From Coleofasciculus sp. FACHB-1120 (GTDB lineage Bacteria; Cyanobacteriota; Cyanobacteriia; Cyanobacteriales; FACHB-T130), in assembly GCF_014698845.1 (NCBI RefSeq), contig NZ_JACJTV010000004.1:1-64000 (forward strand): 64,000 bases of DNA. Reading direction: 5' to 3'. The translations under genes were made by a program, and so were the position numbers. The notes under the pieces were generated by a model, which had not been told where the DNA came from, searched no databases, and saw nothing but the letters and a program-made list of their open reading frames with translations. Positions 8,814 through 17,696 of the stretch are shown here, piece by piece. Within the stretch, counting starts at the first letter, position 1. The number at the start of each line of letters is the position of its first letter.

Positions 8814-9791
8814 TTAGATGCGATCGCGATCGGTGCGGATATTTTGATCCCGAATTGGCAGATCGTTACTATTCACATCCAGCTCTTCTCGACGAAGCTG
8901 TTCTTCGGCATTAACCGTGTCATGATCTACTTCTTTTCTAATTCTGACTTCCTCGCGAACAAAGGCTTCCTTTTGAATGTTAGGAGTCTCTTCGTAGATT
9001 TCCATTCGTGCAGCTTCCCCTTCATGGAAAGCAGCCTCGCCAGGAGTAACTGCTCTTCCCGCGTCTGCTGGAGTCACACGCTCAACAATCACTCGCTCTT
9101 TGTCAACCGGAACTGAAACTCGTGCTGTTTCCGTTTCAACGTGCTTACCAACCGCTACCTCACCAGTTTTCCGACGAGTTTTGTTAGCAATCAACCGTTC
9201 TTCATACAACTTGAGGGTTTGATGATCCCGATCGTTCATGTCGTACAAAGATGGCTCTTGCTGATAATCGTAGCGATCGCGGTCATAAGCCGCATAGCTA
9301 GGCTCAGCAGGTACAGCGCCTGTCATCGGAGCCGCGTAAGTAGGTTGCACAGGAGGTGCCCCCAAAGGTGCAGATGCGTCCACAGGTGTCGATGTGTTAA
9401 TAGGTGCCGATGTTTCTACAGATGGCTCTGCTGCCGAGCTGCGATACACTCCTCTCACCTGCTCTTCGTAATCGTAATCAACCTTCAGATCGTCGCCAAA
9501 TTCCGGTAAATTTTCTACCTGCTCTTTGGTAAGCCCAACAGCGGATACACGCCGATTATCATAGTCGATCCGAGAACGACCCACTGGTAGCAATACTTGC
9601 TTACCGAAAACCCAGAAGCCTGTATCAACAACCAAATAGCGGAAACGCCCTGACTCGTCAACTAAGATATTTTTGACGCTACCAACCTTGTCATCACTTA
9701 TATCTGAATAGACATCAAATCCCTTAACGTCATCACCCCCAAAACTGTCTTGATAGTCTGTGTCAAAATCTTCAAGCTTGAATAAAACCAT
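8814..9791 (-). CDS. PRC-barrel and DUF2382 (YsnF/AvaK) stress protein
   Basis: A 325-residue protein. Residues about 1-95 form a PRC-barrel (SDISDDKVGSVKNILVDESGRFRYLVVDTG and a VLLPVGRSR strand). A Pro/Ala/Thr linker with SAPINTSTPVDASAPLGAPP follows. The C-terminal about 130 residues carry the DUF2382 pattern (LYEERLIANKTRRKTGEVAVGKHVETETARVSVPV, then VRIRKEVDHDTV and EQLRREELDV). DUF2382 proteins (YsnF/AvaK) are associated with general stress; their biochemistry is unknown. I chose the ATG at 9789-9791 because GGAGG lies ten bases upstream; the frame could extend to a TTG at 9809 that overlaps this ribosome binding site. Confidence 0.88.
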   Translation of the reverse strand: MVLFKLEDFDTDYQDSFGGDDVKGFDVYSDISDDKVGSVKNILVDESGRFRYLVVDTGFWVFGKQVLLPVGRSRIDYDNRRVSAVGLTKEQVENLPEFGDDLKVDYDYEEQVRGVYRSSAAEPSVETSAPINTSTPVDASAPLGAPPVQPTYAAPMTGAVPAEPSYAAYDRDRYDYQQEPSLYDMNDRDHQTLKLYEERLIANKTRRKTGEVAVGKHVETETARVSVPVDKERVIVERVTPADAGRAVTPGEAAFHEGEAARMEIYEETPNIQKEAFVREEVRIRKEVDHDTVNAEEQLRREELDVNSNDLPIRDQNIRTDRDRI

Positions 9792-10288
9792 ACTTTTTTT
9801 ATCCTCCAAATTCTTTGCATCTTTATACTACCCAGACTAAAAGTCTCTACTTTCGCTCCATCTGGCTAGCGGCTGAGTTAACTCAATCCAATACATAATC
9901 CTTAAAGGGGATGCGAAGTAATCAAGCTTTCTCAAAAGTCGTAAATCAATGGAAAGTGTGTGGTAAAAATGAATTATTTATTACTTATAGCCGATGAAAT
10001 ATCCCCTTGTATAGCAAAAACACTGTTTTTTTAAGCTTGAAATTATTCTTGTAGATAGGCATCAATATATACAGTTAGATAGGTGCTGAATTATTCAAAA
10101 AATCACTGAAACCTTTAACTAAATCTTAAGTTGAAGACCAAAATAATAGAATTGCTTAGGTTTACAAATTTTGACAAGCTTATCAATCTGCCTATAGATA
10201 TATAGGTTTCCCTCGGTAGGAGGAGGAATAGGCAAAAATAAGAGAGATAGCCTTAAGGAGTAGGCAGAATTATCGGAGAAAATTTATA
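9792..10288. other. AT-rich gene-free region between divergent stress and SLH genes
   Basis: No reading frame is supported. The right part contains a plausible promoter for the SLH gene (separate entry) and two purine-rich AGGAGG-like tracts at about 10218-10260 with no short open frame of note behind them. The left part should hold the promoter of the DUF2382 gene. Confidence 0.5.
10171..10198 (+). promoter_or_regulatory. putative sigma-70-type promoter of the SLH gene
   Basis: A perfect -35 hexamer TTGACA (10171-10176) is followed after 16 bases by TATAGA (10193-10198), a 4/6 match to the -10 box. The start site would lie about 80 bases upstream of the SLH gene's ATG. Prediction from pattern only. 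Confidence 0.4.
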
Positions 10289-11419
10289 ATGTCCAACTCC
10301 TATCGTCGGTCAGCAGGAAGTGCAGCATTGCTAACTTTAGGAGTGGCAGCAAGTGTAATTGCCTGTTGGGGGACTTCCGCTCCCGTGTCAGCTCAGGTTA
10401 CTGCTCCATCTCCCACTACAACAGCTAGCTTTCCCGATATTCAGAATCATTGGGCGCGTCCTTTTATTGAAAGACTCGCTGAAAAAAATATTGTTACTGG
10501 ATATCTTGATGGAACCTATAGACCCAATAAGGCAGTAAACCGCGACGAATTTGCCGCAATCATCCGCCAAGCTTTTAACCAAAACCAAGTTAGGAAAATA
10601 GTAACTGGAAGCGTATATAAAGATGTTCCTACGGGTTATTGGGCAGCTCCTGCCATTGAGGAAGCCTACCAAACAGGATTTATGACAGGCTATCCTGGCG
10701 GTTTCTTTCGTCCACAAGAAGAAGTTTCCAGAGTTCAGGCATTAGTTGCTTTAACGAAGGTTCTGAATAATTCTTCTAACCCGACGGCCTCATCTACCAC
10801 TCCAGCAACTGCTACTCCAGCAACTTCTGCTCCAGCAACTACCGCTCCAGCAACTACTCAATCTACCGCCTATCCAGCAACCAAACGTAGAGCAACTAAG
10901 AAGCGTTTCTTGATGCCCTTGGCAATGACTTCTTTGATGTATCCCATATTCATGACAAAAGCCAATGCTCAGAGTACGCCTCCTAGCAGTACTCCCTCCT
11001 CTGTAGCAAATGACCAGGATACGCCTCCTAGCAATACTCCTTCATCTGTTGCTAAGACTCCGAGTACGCCTCTTAGCAGTGTTCCCTCATCTGTTACCAA
11101 GACTCCGATTATGTCTGCGAATCCTCCTGCATCATTTCTTGTTAGCGATTATTATGCAGACGCCAAACAGATTCCTTTGTACGCTGTTGATGATGTAGCA
11201 GCAGCCACAAGAGCAAACATTGTGGTCAACTATCCTAATCTGAACGTTCTCAATCCTAACCAAGCTGCTAGCCGTGGGGATGTTGCTGCTTTTATTTATC
11301 AAACATTAGTTAATCAGGGGAAAATAGAACCTCTGAGAAGTAATGCCCCAGCTTCTAACTATATTGTTGGTCGCACCAATACCACTAGCAACAATCAAAC
11401 CACTCAAACAGCGCAATAG
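10289..11419 (+). CDS. S-layer homology (SLH) domain protein with internal low-complexity insert
   Basis: A 376-residue exported protein: signal peptide residues 1-35 (ending VSAQ), then SLH repeat 1 (SFPDIQNHWARPFIERL ... GYLDGTYRPNKAVNRDEF) and SLH repeat 2 (YKDVPTGYWAAPAIEEA ... GYPGGFFRPQEEVSR). A Thr/Pro/Ser/Ala tract (residues about 165-275) follows, then a degenerate third SLH-like unit (YYADAKQIPLYAVDD ... NPNQAASRGDVAAFIY). SLH domains bind cell-wall polymers or peptidoglycan. CGGAGAAAATTTATA precedes the ATG, giving a spaced GGAG site. Residues about 203-228 look like a second signal peptide inside the protein (KKRF, hydrophobic stretch, then ANAQS), which is odd. A hairpin follows the stop. 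Confidence 0.85.
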   Translation: MSNSYRRSAGSAALLTLGVAASVIACWGTSAPVSAQVTAPSPTTTASFPDIQNHWARPFIERLAEKNIVTGYLDGTYRPNKAVNRDEFAAIIRQAFNQNQVRKIVTGSVYKDVPTGYWAAPAIEEAYQTGFMTGYPGGFFRPQEEVSRVQALVALTKVLNNSSNPTASSTTPATATPATSAPATTAPATTQSTAYPATKRRATKKRFLMPLAMTSLMYPIFMTKANAQSTPPSSTPSSVANDQDTPPSNTPSSVAKTPSTPLSSVPSSVTKTPIMSANPPASFLVSDYYADAKQIPLYAVDDVAAATRANIVVNYPNLNVLNPNQAASRGDVAAFIYQTLVNQGKIEPLRSNAPASNYIVGRTNTTSNNQTTQTAQ

Positions 11420-11431
11420 ACTATCGCCTTA

Positions 11432-11470
11432 ACGCACTTCTAATGAAGTTTTCGACTTCACGGAGTGCGT
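11432..11470 (+). terminator. hairpin after the SLH gene
   Basis: ACGCACT (11432-11438) pairs with AGTGCGT (11464-11470), and an inner GAAGT/ACTTC stem sits around TTTCG. It starts 12 bases after the stop. No strong U-run follows. Confidence 0.45.
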
Positions 11471-11595
11471 AAATCTTAATTGGGGCTGAGCCGAACTTTG
11501 TAGACTAAATTTGTAGATTAAACAAGAAAGGCTTTCCCCAGGCTGACTAACTATGAAGGTACCCGACTGGTTGCTTTGTATTTTCCAAACCTGAC

Positions 11596-12225
11596 CTAGA
11601 AACCGGGCGGCAGCAGAACTTTATTAATCCCGTGAATGACTCCATTACTAGCTGGGATATCTGCCAGAATTACCTTAGCACCATTAACAGTAATTTCTTG
11701 GTTTGGACTCACTCTCATCGTTACAGGTTGACCTGCTAACGTTCTCACTCGTCCCGACTTGGCACCCATAGAGGTGATTTCCCCCGGAACTACGTGATAA
11801 GTCAAAATTTTAATCAACTTTGCTTTGTTTTCTGGTCTTAAAAGTGCTTGCAAAGTACCCCGTGGCAAAGCGGCAAATGCTTCATCCGTGGGAGCGAAAA
11901 TTGTGTAAGGTTGTCTTCCAGAGAAAGTGTCATTCAGACCGCTTTTTTTCAAGGCAACACTGAGGGTAGAGAATGCATCGCTAGATGTTTCTAGCTCCAA
12001 AGCGATATTCCTGACACCGAGGATTCTTGCCAGGAGGTCGAGATTGCCTGTGGTGCTTAAAGACTGTGGCTGATTCCGGCTGCGAGAACCGAACTGAGCG
12101 TTCGACACGCGAAAACTCGTCTTGCTATGAGCTAGAGCAGGTAGCGTGATAAGAACACCCAAACCAAGCAGACTTATCAGAGCGGTAAGTTTTTTGGATA
12201 CAGGGGAGGAAGAATTGATTGGCAT
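11596..12225 (-). CDS. exported fasciclin (FAS1) domain protein
   Basis: A 209-residue protein: signal peptide MPINSSSPVSKKLTALISLLGLG... ending ALA-H, a linker of about 35 residues, then one FAS1 domain from NLDLLARILG to the C-terminus. The two conserved FAS1 boxes are visible: H1 YTIFAPTDEAFAALP and, near the end, ANGVIHGINKVLLPP in variant form (SNGVIHGINKVLLPP), with the YH motif in LTYHVVPGEI. FAS1 domains mediate adhesion or surface interactions. The ATG at 12223-12225 has AGGAAG eight bases upstream and is preferred over an in-frame ATG 24 bases earlier. Monocistronic, convergent with the SLH gene. Confidence 0.88.
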   Translation of the reverse strand: MPINSSSPVSKKLTALISLLGLGVLITLPALAHSKTSFRVSNAQFGSRSRNQPQSLSTTGNLDLLARILGVRNIALELETSSDAFSTLSVALKKSGLNDTFSGRQPYTIFAPTDEAFAALPRGTLQALLRPENKAKLIKILTYHVVPGEITSMGAKSGRVRTLAGQPVTMRVSPNQEITVNGAKVILADIPASNGVIHGINKVLLPPGF

Positions 12226-13216
12226 TAGGCAACTTCCTAGTCTTGGCATCGCTGATATTTGCAGATTTGTATATTAATTGAATCTTGGTCTCCTATGCTA
12301 GTTCTCTAGGTTTGGTAGGCGTAAAAAAATTTTACTCTCCCTATTAAGGATAAATACCTAAGATTATTAAGCTGCTCCCTGAACTACCTTGAGTGAGACG
12401 CTCTCAAGAAAATCGCTTACATAACGCTTACGCTCTAGCCCCAGAGTCCCCTGATAGCGCAGTTTAACAGCGCATCCGTGAAAGTACAGAGTTTGCAAAA
12501 ACACTTTCTGGAGATTCCGTAATCTAACCCAAGCAAATATGTAGTAATCTTTGGCAAGGTAATATTAACCAAGCAGATGTCACCTTAGATAGATGCACGG
12601 TGCCCCTGTTTTGTACTACTGCTATCTGGAATTTTCAAACTATGGCTCCCCAAAACGGCAAAATTCGGTTCCCTCTGTGGCAGTTCCTAAATCAGCCCCT
12701 GTTTAGTTCCAAAACTAAATTGGTACTAAATCCCCGCCGCTTCTCGTACTGTTACAGAATCCACCTTTTGGAACGATGCTGGGTTAAAGATTACCAGTCT
12801 GAAAACCGCCGTCAGCACTGAACCTCTAAATTGCATTCAGTTGTCGGGAGCCAAATTGAGACTGACCACCCTATGGTGGCTAAAGAATCTGGGAGCCGGA
12901 ATCTATCCTCAGTCTGACTCCTAGATTCTCAATAAGGCGAAGATTGTTATTTTTATTTATTTAAGTCTAAACGCTGTTCAGCGACTCAGCGATGCCCTGA
13001 ACAAAGAAAATTGACTTTTCCTCGATCCGGAATTTAGTTCCCGCTTGTCGAATAGGTTACACAGATAGCTCAAGCCGCCTGTGAATTCACCGTCAGTTAT
13101 GGGTGCCCAAAAACCCCATAACCGACGCGGGAAGTCCTTTTAGGCTCCCAGGAAAGCACGCTCGTGAGCGATCGCCTAAGTTTGGTTTTCCTCAAGCACG
13201 CTCGACAAGAAAAGTC
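12226..13216. other. 1-kb gene-free region with RNA-like hairpins
   Basis: No protein-coding frame here looks genuine; the longest open stretches have no ribosome binding site and a composition unlike the neighbouring genes. Sequence from about 12840 to 12930 is rich in potential structure: CCACCCTATGGTGG is a near-palindrome, GGGAGCC occurs twice, and AGAATCTGGGAG (12884-12895) pairs with CTCCTAGATTCT (12918-12929) with one G-T wobble. It could be a leader or small RNA in front of the RodZ-like gene. Confidence 0.4.
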
Positions 13217-14311
13217 ATGGCATTACAATCAGCGTATGGTAGCGGTATTACCGAAAGCCCAACCATTGAAATTTCTCAGGAAGTATTACGGTCTATCCTT
13301 AGCCGGATAGAATCTGAACTCCATAGCAGCGAAGTCTACAATCGCTCTTTGGCTGGGTTACAGACGATCTTGGGAGAAGCTGCTGGCAGTGCCCAGATTA
13401 TGGTTAAGGCAGTGGGGAGAGAAGCTATCCGACTAGCGTTCCAACAGTTTGCAAGAACTTATAAGGTTGTCCCAGTCACATCTCCAGAAATTGGGAACAA
13501 TCAACAAGAGCCGCAAGCCAGCAGTCAGCCTCAAGAGTTGTCAATCGACAACGAGCAGTCATCCGTTAATCACCCAGAATCAACAACGAATGACTTGACT
13601 TTAATCAACGATCAAGAACGCAGTATGAATGCCTCACCTGCCGAGTTAGTAGACTTTAAGCCACTGCCGCTCCCAACCAGCCCAGATCCGGTTTTTCTCA
13701 AACCATCCAAAAAGCTCTCTAAGGCTGAACTAGCCGCGCAAATGGCAGTTGAACAGCGGCAAGAAAGCCTGCGTCAGATTGGTCAGCAATTAGGGCAGGC
13801 ACGTCATGCACAGTCAATGACTCTGCGCCAACTTCACAATCAAACACTCGTGCCGCTTCATCACATTCAGGCTTTGGAAGCCGGTTACTTCGAGCAATTG
13901 CCGGAGGATATCTATGTCCGAGGTTTTATTCGCCGGATGGGAGTTGCGTTGGGGTTAGATGGTGCTGCTTTAGCGGCTTCTTTACCCGCGCCCGACCCGA
14001 CAAAATCTGTGATTCCATCCTGGTCCCGACCGAAACCAGGGGTAGGGTTCGGATTTCAGCTCAATACAGTTCACTTGTACGTGGGCTATGCGGCACTGGT
14101 GGCAGGGGCAGTGGGAGGACTCGCTTTGATGTCGAACCATTCGCAATCATCAGTGTCTGCTGATTCTCCACCGGATGTTCCGAACAACTCATCTACCTCT
14201 GAGTCGCATCCTCCTGTGAAACCTGCTGCGAAACCGGGCTTAAAGGCGGGTCAGAAAGGAGTGGCGGTTGGAGCTGATATTTCTCCACCCGAAGCAATTA
14301 GTCGTAATTAG
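13217..14311 (+). CDS. RodZ-like helix-turn-helix membrane protein
   Basis: A 364-residue protein. An N-terminal helical segment (EISQEVLRSILSRIESELHSSEVYNRSLAGL) leads into a long polar Gln/Asn/Ser-rich linker. A HTH_25-type Xre domain follows from about residue 190 (LRQIGQQLGQARHAQSMTL ... FEQLPEDIYVRGFIRRMGVALGLDG). One transmembrane helix (YVGYAALVAGAVGGLALMS) and a short Pro/Lys/Ser tail of about 60 residues end the protein. RodZ links MreB to the membrane during cell-shape control; this protein lacks a recognisable C-terminal DUF4115 domain. I start at ATG 13217; an in-frame GTG at 13103 would add 38 residues that look non-coding. Function by domain analogy only. Confidence 0.75.
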   Translation: MALQSAYGSGITESPTIEISQEVLRSILSRIESELHSSEVYNRSLAGLQTILGEAAGSAQIMVKAVGREAIRLAFQQFARTYKVVPVTSPEIGNNQQEPQASSQPQELSIDNEQSSVNHPESTTNDLTLINDQERSMNASPAELVDFKPLPLPTSPDPVFLKPSKKLSKAELAAQMAVEQRQESLRQIGQQLGQARHAQSMTLRQLHNQTLVPLHHIQALEAGYFEQLPEDIYVRGFIRRMGVALGLDGAALAASLPAPDPTKSVIPSWSRPKPGVGFGFQLNTVHLYVGYAALVAGAVGGLALMSNHSQSSVSADSPPDVPNNSSTSESHPPVKPAAKPGLKAGQKGVAVGADISPPEAISRN

Positions 14312-14372
14312 CCGTAATTAGTCGGTGGTCATTCGTGGTTAGTCATTGGCAGAAAAAACAACTGACAGCTGA

Positions 14373-15482
14373 CTAACTAATGACAAGATTATCTCGATGG
14401 ACGACGGTTTCTGCACCGGCATAGCCCAAAATGGCGGGAATTTCTTCAGAACGGCGTCCGCGAATTTGCTGTAGCTCATCGCTGCTGTAGTTCACCAGCC
14501 CTCTAGCGATTTCCCGTCCTTGGGGGTCGCATAACTGCACGGCGTCTGACGCCTGAAAGTCTCCTTCGACGACGCTAATCCCAGCAGCTAAGAGGGATTT
14601 GCCAGCCTGACAAATTGCCGCGATCGCTCCGTGATCCAAATACAGCTTCCCGGCAGGGATTAACCCGTGGGCAATCCAACGCTTCCGGGCGTTGCCCATC
14701 GTGTCGCGGGGTGAAAACTGAGTGCCGAGGGGTTCCCCTTGCAAGATTTTTTGGATGTTTCGGGGAAATCGCCCTTCGGTGATGACTGTCCGGACTCCGG
14801 CACTGGTAGCAATACGGGCAGCAGTAATTTTTGTAACCATGCCACCTGTGCCCCACTGAGAGCCGCGATCGCCTGTTTGTACTTGTAATTCTTCCAACTC
14901 ATCAATCCGATTCACCAAGGAGATCGGCTGAGCATCAGGCACTTGGCGCGGATCGGCGGAGTAAAGTCGGTCTACATCGGTCATTAAAAATAGCCAATCT
15001 GCCTCTATCAAGCTGGCAACCAGGGCTGAAAGCGTATCATTATCCCCGAATTTCAGTTCCTCTACGGCTACGGTGTCATTTTCATTCACCACAGGGATAA
15101 CACCTAAGCGCAACAGTTCCCGGAAGGTGTTGGAGGCGTTGATATAAGCTGAGCGTTCTTTGAAGCTACTGCGGGTCAGAAGAACCTGGGCGATGGGTTG
15201 TTCCAACGTTGTAAAAAGGTCATCGTATACGCGCATCAGGCGTCCCTGACCGACTGCTGCCACTGCTTGTTTCAGCGCTAGCGTCCGAGGGCGTTGCACG
15301 AGTCCTAAGCGGGCGCAACCCACTCCAACAGCGCCCGAAGAAACTAGCACCACTCTATGACCTTGCCGCCGCAAATCCGTGAGGGCTTCTACTAAGGCAG
15401 CAATGGTGGAAAGAGCCAGATGACCTGTTTCAGGCGATGTCAGACTAGAAGTACCAATTTTGATGACAAGGGTTTGACTCAC
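14373..15482 (-). CDS. proB: glutamate 5-kinase ProB
   Basis: ProB phosphorylates L-glutamate to gamma-glutamyl phosphate, the first step of proline biosynthesis. The 369-residue protein has the amino-acid-kinase fold at the N-terminus ([47 protein letters not shown]; the GTGGMVTKI glycine-rich loop). The PUA RNA-binding-like domain lies at the C-terminus (about residues 280-360, [25 protein letters not shown]), which is the full two-domain form. It starts at GTG (15480-15482) with no good ribosome binding site. Feedback inhibition by proline is known for the family. proA is not adjacent. The nearest minus-strand gene, yqeG, ends 324 bases upstream. Confidence 0.97.
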   Translation of the reverse strand: MSQTLVIKIGTSSLTSPETGHLALSTIAALVEALTDLRRQGHRVVLVSSGAVGVGCARLGLVQRPRTLALKQAVAAVGQGRLMRVYDDLFTTLEQPIAQVLLTRSSFKERSAYINASNTFRELLRLGVIPVVNENDTVAVEELKFGDNDTLSALVASLIEADWLFLMTDVDRLYSADPRQVPDAQPISLVNRIDELEELQVQTGDRGSQWGTGGMVTKITAARIATSAGVRTVITEGRFPRNIQKILQGEPLGTQFSPRDTMGNARKRWIAHGLIPAGKLYLDHGAIAAICQAGKSLLAAGISVVEGDFQASDAVQLCDPQGREIARGLVNYSSDELQQIRGRRSEEIPAILGYAGAETVVHRDNLVIS

Positions 15483-15806
15483 AAGAGAGAGGGGGCGCAG
15501 GGGAGCAGCGGGAGGGGGAAGAGCTTGTAGAGATGCGACTCATCGCATCTGATTTATCTTGTCTGGAGTCTGGGAGCCGGTGATTCCCATTCGCATGACC
15601 CCATTACCCATTCCAAATTGTAAAACGCCAGCTCCTCCGTTGGGGGAACTGACGCTTTACACAGGTATTCACGGGGATTAATTTTTAGGGTCTTTATATC
15701 GGCTGACCCCATTTGAACCATATGTATAATGCCAGGAAATTTTGACAATCGAGAATCTTATAATTATTTCTTTAGATTTTGTTTTCTCAGGATTTGTCTG
15801 GATTTT
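15483..15806. other. gene-free region between yqeG and proB
   Basis: No credible gene. It holds an AGATGCGA/TCGCATCT hairpin at 15531-15550, a degenerate member of the widespread cyanobacterial repeat based on GTAGAGACGCGA. An imperfect hairpin CAGCTCCTCC...GGGGAACTG lies at about 15630-15652. One minus-strand open stretch (15554-15748) has no ribosome binding site and overlaps these repeats. Confidence 0.45.
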
Positions 15807-16340
15807 TTAAGTTTTATTGCTTTGCTTTGCTGTGAGCGAGACGCCTAAGGATTGAGAAACCCAGACTTCAAAGGTGCGGACTGGATAAGAACGCGCAGCA
15901 AGCGCTGGGTCAACCATCGGTTCAACGAGAATAGTAAACATACCGAGTCGGTTGCCTGCTAAAACGTCTGTAAATAAGCGATCGCCCACCATCGCCACTT
16001 GTTCAACGGGAAGGTTCATCGCGGTGACAGCCTGCCGCAGCTTACGCCGCGACGGCTTGGCAGCGCTGGTAATGTAGGGCAAATTTAATGAGTGAGCGAT
16101 GCTACTAATTCGGTTTTCGCTCAAGTTGTTACTCACCAACCAAAGCGTTGCCACTTTTCTGATTTGCTTCACCCACTCCACGAGTTCTTCAGACGCCTGG
16201 GCTGCTTTCAGGGGTACTAGCGTGTCATCGACATCCAAGACAAGACCTTTGAGATGATATTGCTGGAGAAGATCGGGAGTCAGACTGACAACAGGTCTGC
16301 CCAGAATTAAGTCAGGCTGTAACTGTGTTACCCAAGACAT
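15807..16340 (-). CDS. YqeG-family HAD-IIIA phosphatase
   Basis: A 177-residue HAD-superfamily hydrolase of the YqeG type (HAD subfamily IIIA), full length. Motif I is GLVLDVDDTLVPL with both nucleophile aspartates (DxD), motif II is WLVSNN, the motif III lysine lies in SAAKPSRRKL, and motif IV is MVGDRLFTDVLAGNRLGM. The B. subtilis and mitochondrial (GEP4) relatives dephosphorylate phosphatidylglycerophosphate to phosphatidylglycerol, and the cyanobacterial homologue is a reasonable candidate for the same step, important because PG is needed in thylakoids. That role is an inference. Start taken at ATG 16338-16340, six bases inside a TTG. Confidence 0.88.
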   Translation of the reverse strand: MSWVTQLQPDLILGRPVVSLTPDLLQQYHLKGLVLDVDDTLVPLKAAQASEELVEWVKQIRKVATLWLVSNNLSENRISSIAHSLNLPYITSAAKPSRRKLRQAVTAMNLPVEQVAMVGDRLFTDVLAGNRLGMFTILVEPMVDPALAARSYPVRTFEVWVSQSLGVSLTAKQSNKT

Positions 16341-16507
16341 AAGCAATTTTCAATTGTAGGGGTGAGTTGTTAGAAGAACCCAGGTAAAAGCTTTTTCAAC
16401 CCGGCAAAGCAATAAATTGGGGACTGCTAGTGGTGGCAAATTCACCTGCCTCGATCTTAACTAGACTGATTGGTAGCTTGGCGACTAGATTAATCGCCAA
16501 GCTGTTT

Positions 16508-17593
16508 TTAGCGGCTTTGTTGCCGTTGTTGGCGAATCGCGTTTGTAGCGGCTTGATGTTCTTGTAGCGTCCGACTAAAGACGTGGGTGCCATCGTAGCG
16601 AGCCACAAAAAAGAGGTAGTCTGTTTTTTCAGGATTGAGAGTGGCTTTGAGACTTCCTAAGCCAGGGCTGGCGATGGGAGTTGGCGGCAATCCTGCGTTG
16701 AGATAAGTATTGTAGGGGGAGGCTGTCTTCACCTGAGCCAAAGTTAAGGGCTGATCCGCTGTTTGCCGAATGCCGAGTCCATACTCAACGGTTGGATCGG
16801 ATTCTAGTCTCATCCCTTTCTGAAGGCGTTGTGTGAAGACGCCAGCAATCTGAGGGCGTTCGACCGGAATCACTGCCTCTTTTTCGACGATGCTAGCCAA
16901 TGTCACCCATTGAAGAAGGGGCATCTGGGTTTTGTTTGGCGCTTGTTGATGGACGGGGAGTGCCACCTGCTCAAAGCGATCGAGCATCTGTTTGATGATG
17001 GCTTGGGGGGTAATGCGATCGCTATTTAGCTTGTAGGTATCCGGGTACAAAAAACCTTCCAAATAAGGCACGTCCTCAGGTAGCCAAGGATACTGGTCTT
17101 TGGGAATCTGAGTTGCAGCGGTGAGAAATTCTTCGGCTGTAAAAAATCCCTGAGATTCAAAGTAAGCCGCCATTTGCTGAAGCGACCATCCTTCAGGAAT
17201 GGTAAAAGACAGCTGCACTACATCGCCTGTCCAAATTTTATCGGCGATCGCTGGTAGCGGCTGGGCGGGTGACAACTGGTAAGTCCCAGCTTTAAACCCA
17301 CCCGGTCGCTTTTGCAAGTCCAACCAAAAAGCCCATAGTTTCCAAGCATCAGCGGAGCGAATCAACCCTGCTGCTTCTAAATCGCGCCCTATCTGCTGCG
17401 CCGAAGTTCCTTGCGGAATCCGGATTAGCACCGATGCATCTTTTCCAGCATTCGCTGACGGTTGAGTTTCTGCAACGGGGGGCGCACTCGCCCAGTTCCA
17501 CCACGCCCAACCCTGCCATGCACAGAGTCCAAGCGTTGCAGGAATTAAGGCGAGATAAAACGTCCATTTGGAGATGCGTTGGATTGCTTTCAT
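16508..17593 (-). CDS. mltG: endolytic murein transglycosylase MltG
   Basis: MltG cleaves nascent glycan strands in the inner membrane and may set glycan chain length. The 361-residue protein has one N-terminal transmembrane helix (TFYLALIPATLGLCAWQGW), an LysM-like region (LIRIPQGTSAQQIGRDLEAAGLI ... LSFTIPEGWSLQQMAAYF), and the YceG catalytic domain. The active-site Glu lies in TLASIVEKEAV, and the signature GLPPTPIASPGLGSLKATLNP is intact, as is DYLFFVAR. Normal length. The gene is upstream of yqeG on the same strand with a 160-base gap. The yqeG-mltG-DUF3727 linkage is one I associate with cyanobacteria. Confidence 0.95.
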   Translation of the reverse strand: MKAIQRISKWTFYLALIPATLGLCAWQGWAWWNWASAPPVAETQPSANAGKDASVLIRIPQGTSAQQIGRDLEAAGLIRSADAWKLWAFWLDLQKRPGGFKAGTYQLSPAQPLPAIADKIWTGDVVQLSFTIPEGWSLQQMAAYFESQGFFTAEEFLTAATQIPKDQYPWLPEDVPYLEGFLYPDTYKLNSDRITPQAIIKQMLDRFEQVALPVHQQAPNKTQMPLLQWVTLASIVEKEAVIPVERPQIAGVFTQRLQKGMRLESDPTVEYGLGIRQTADQPLTLAQVKTASPYNTYLNAGLPPTPIASPGLGSLKATLNPEKTDYLFFVARYDGTHVFSRTLQEHQAATNAIRQQRQQSR

Positions 17594-17696
17594 CTTGAAT
17601 GCGGGTAATAACCGCTGTCATGGAATCAAAAAGGCAGAATTAAAAATTAAAAAAAGAAAATTATTCATTTTTAATTTCTAATTTTTAATTATTTGC

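Noticed and set aside
12600-12821. 73-codon plus-strand frame between fasciclin and RodZ-like genes
   Set aside because: No ribosome binding site, odd composition, and no recognisable pattern; likely chance.
15554-15748. 64-codon minus-strand frame between yqeG and proB
   Set aside because: Overlaps intergenic hairpin repeats and lacks a ribosome binding site.
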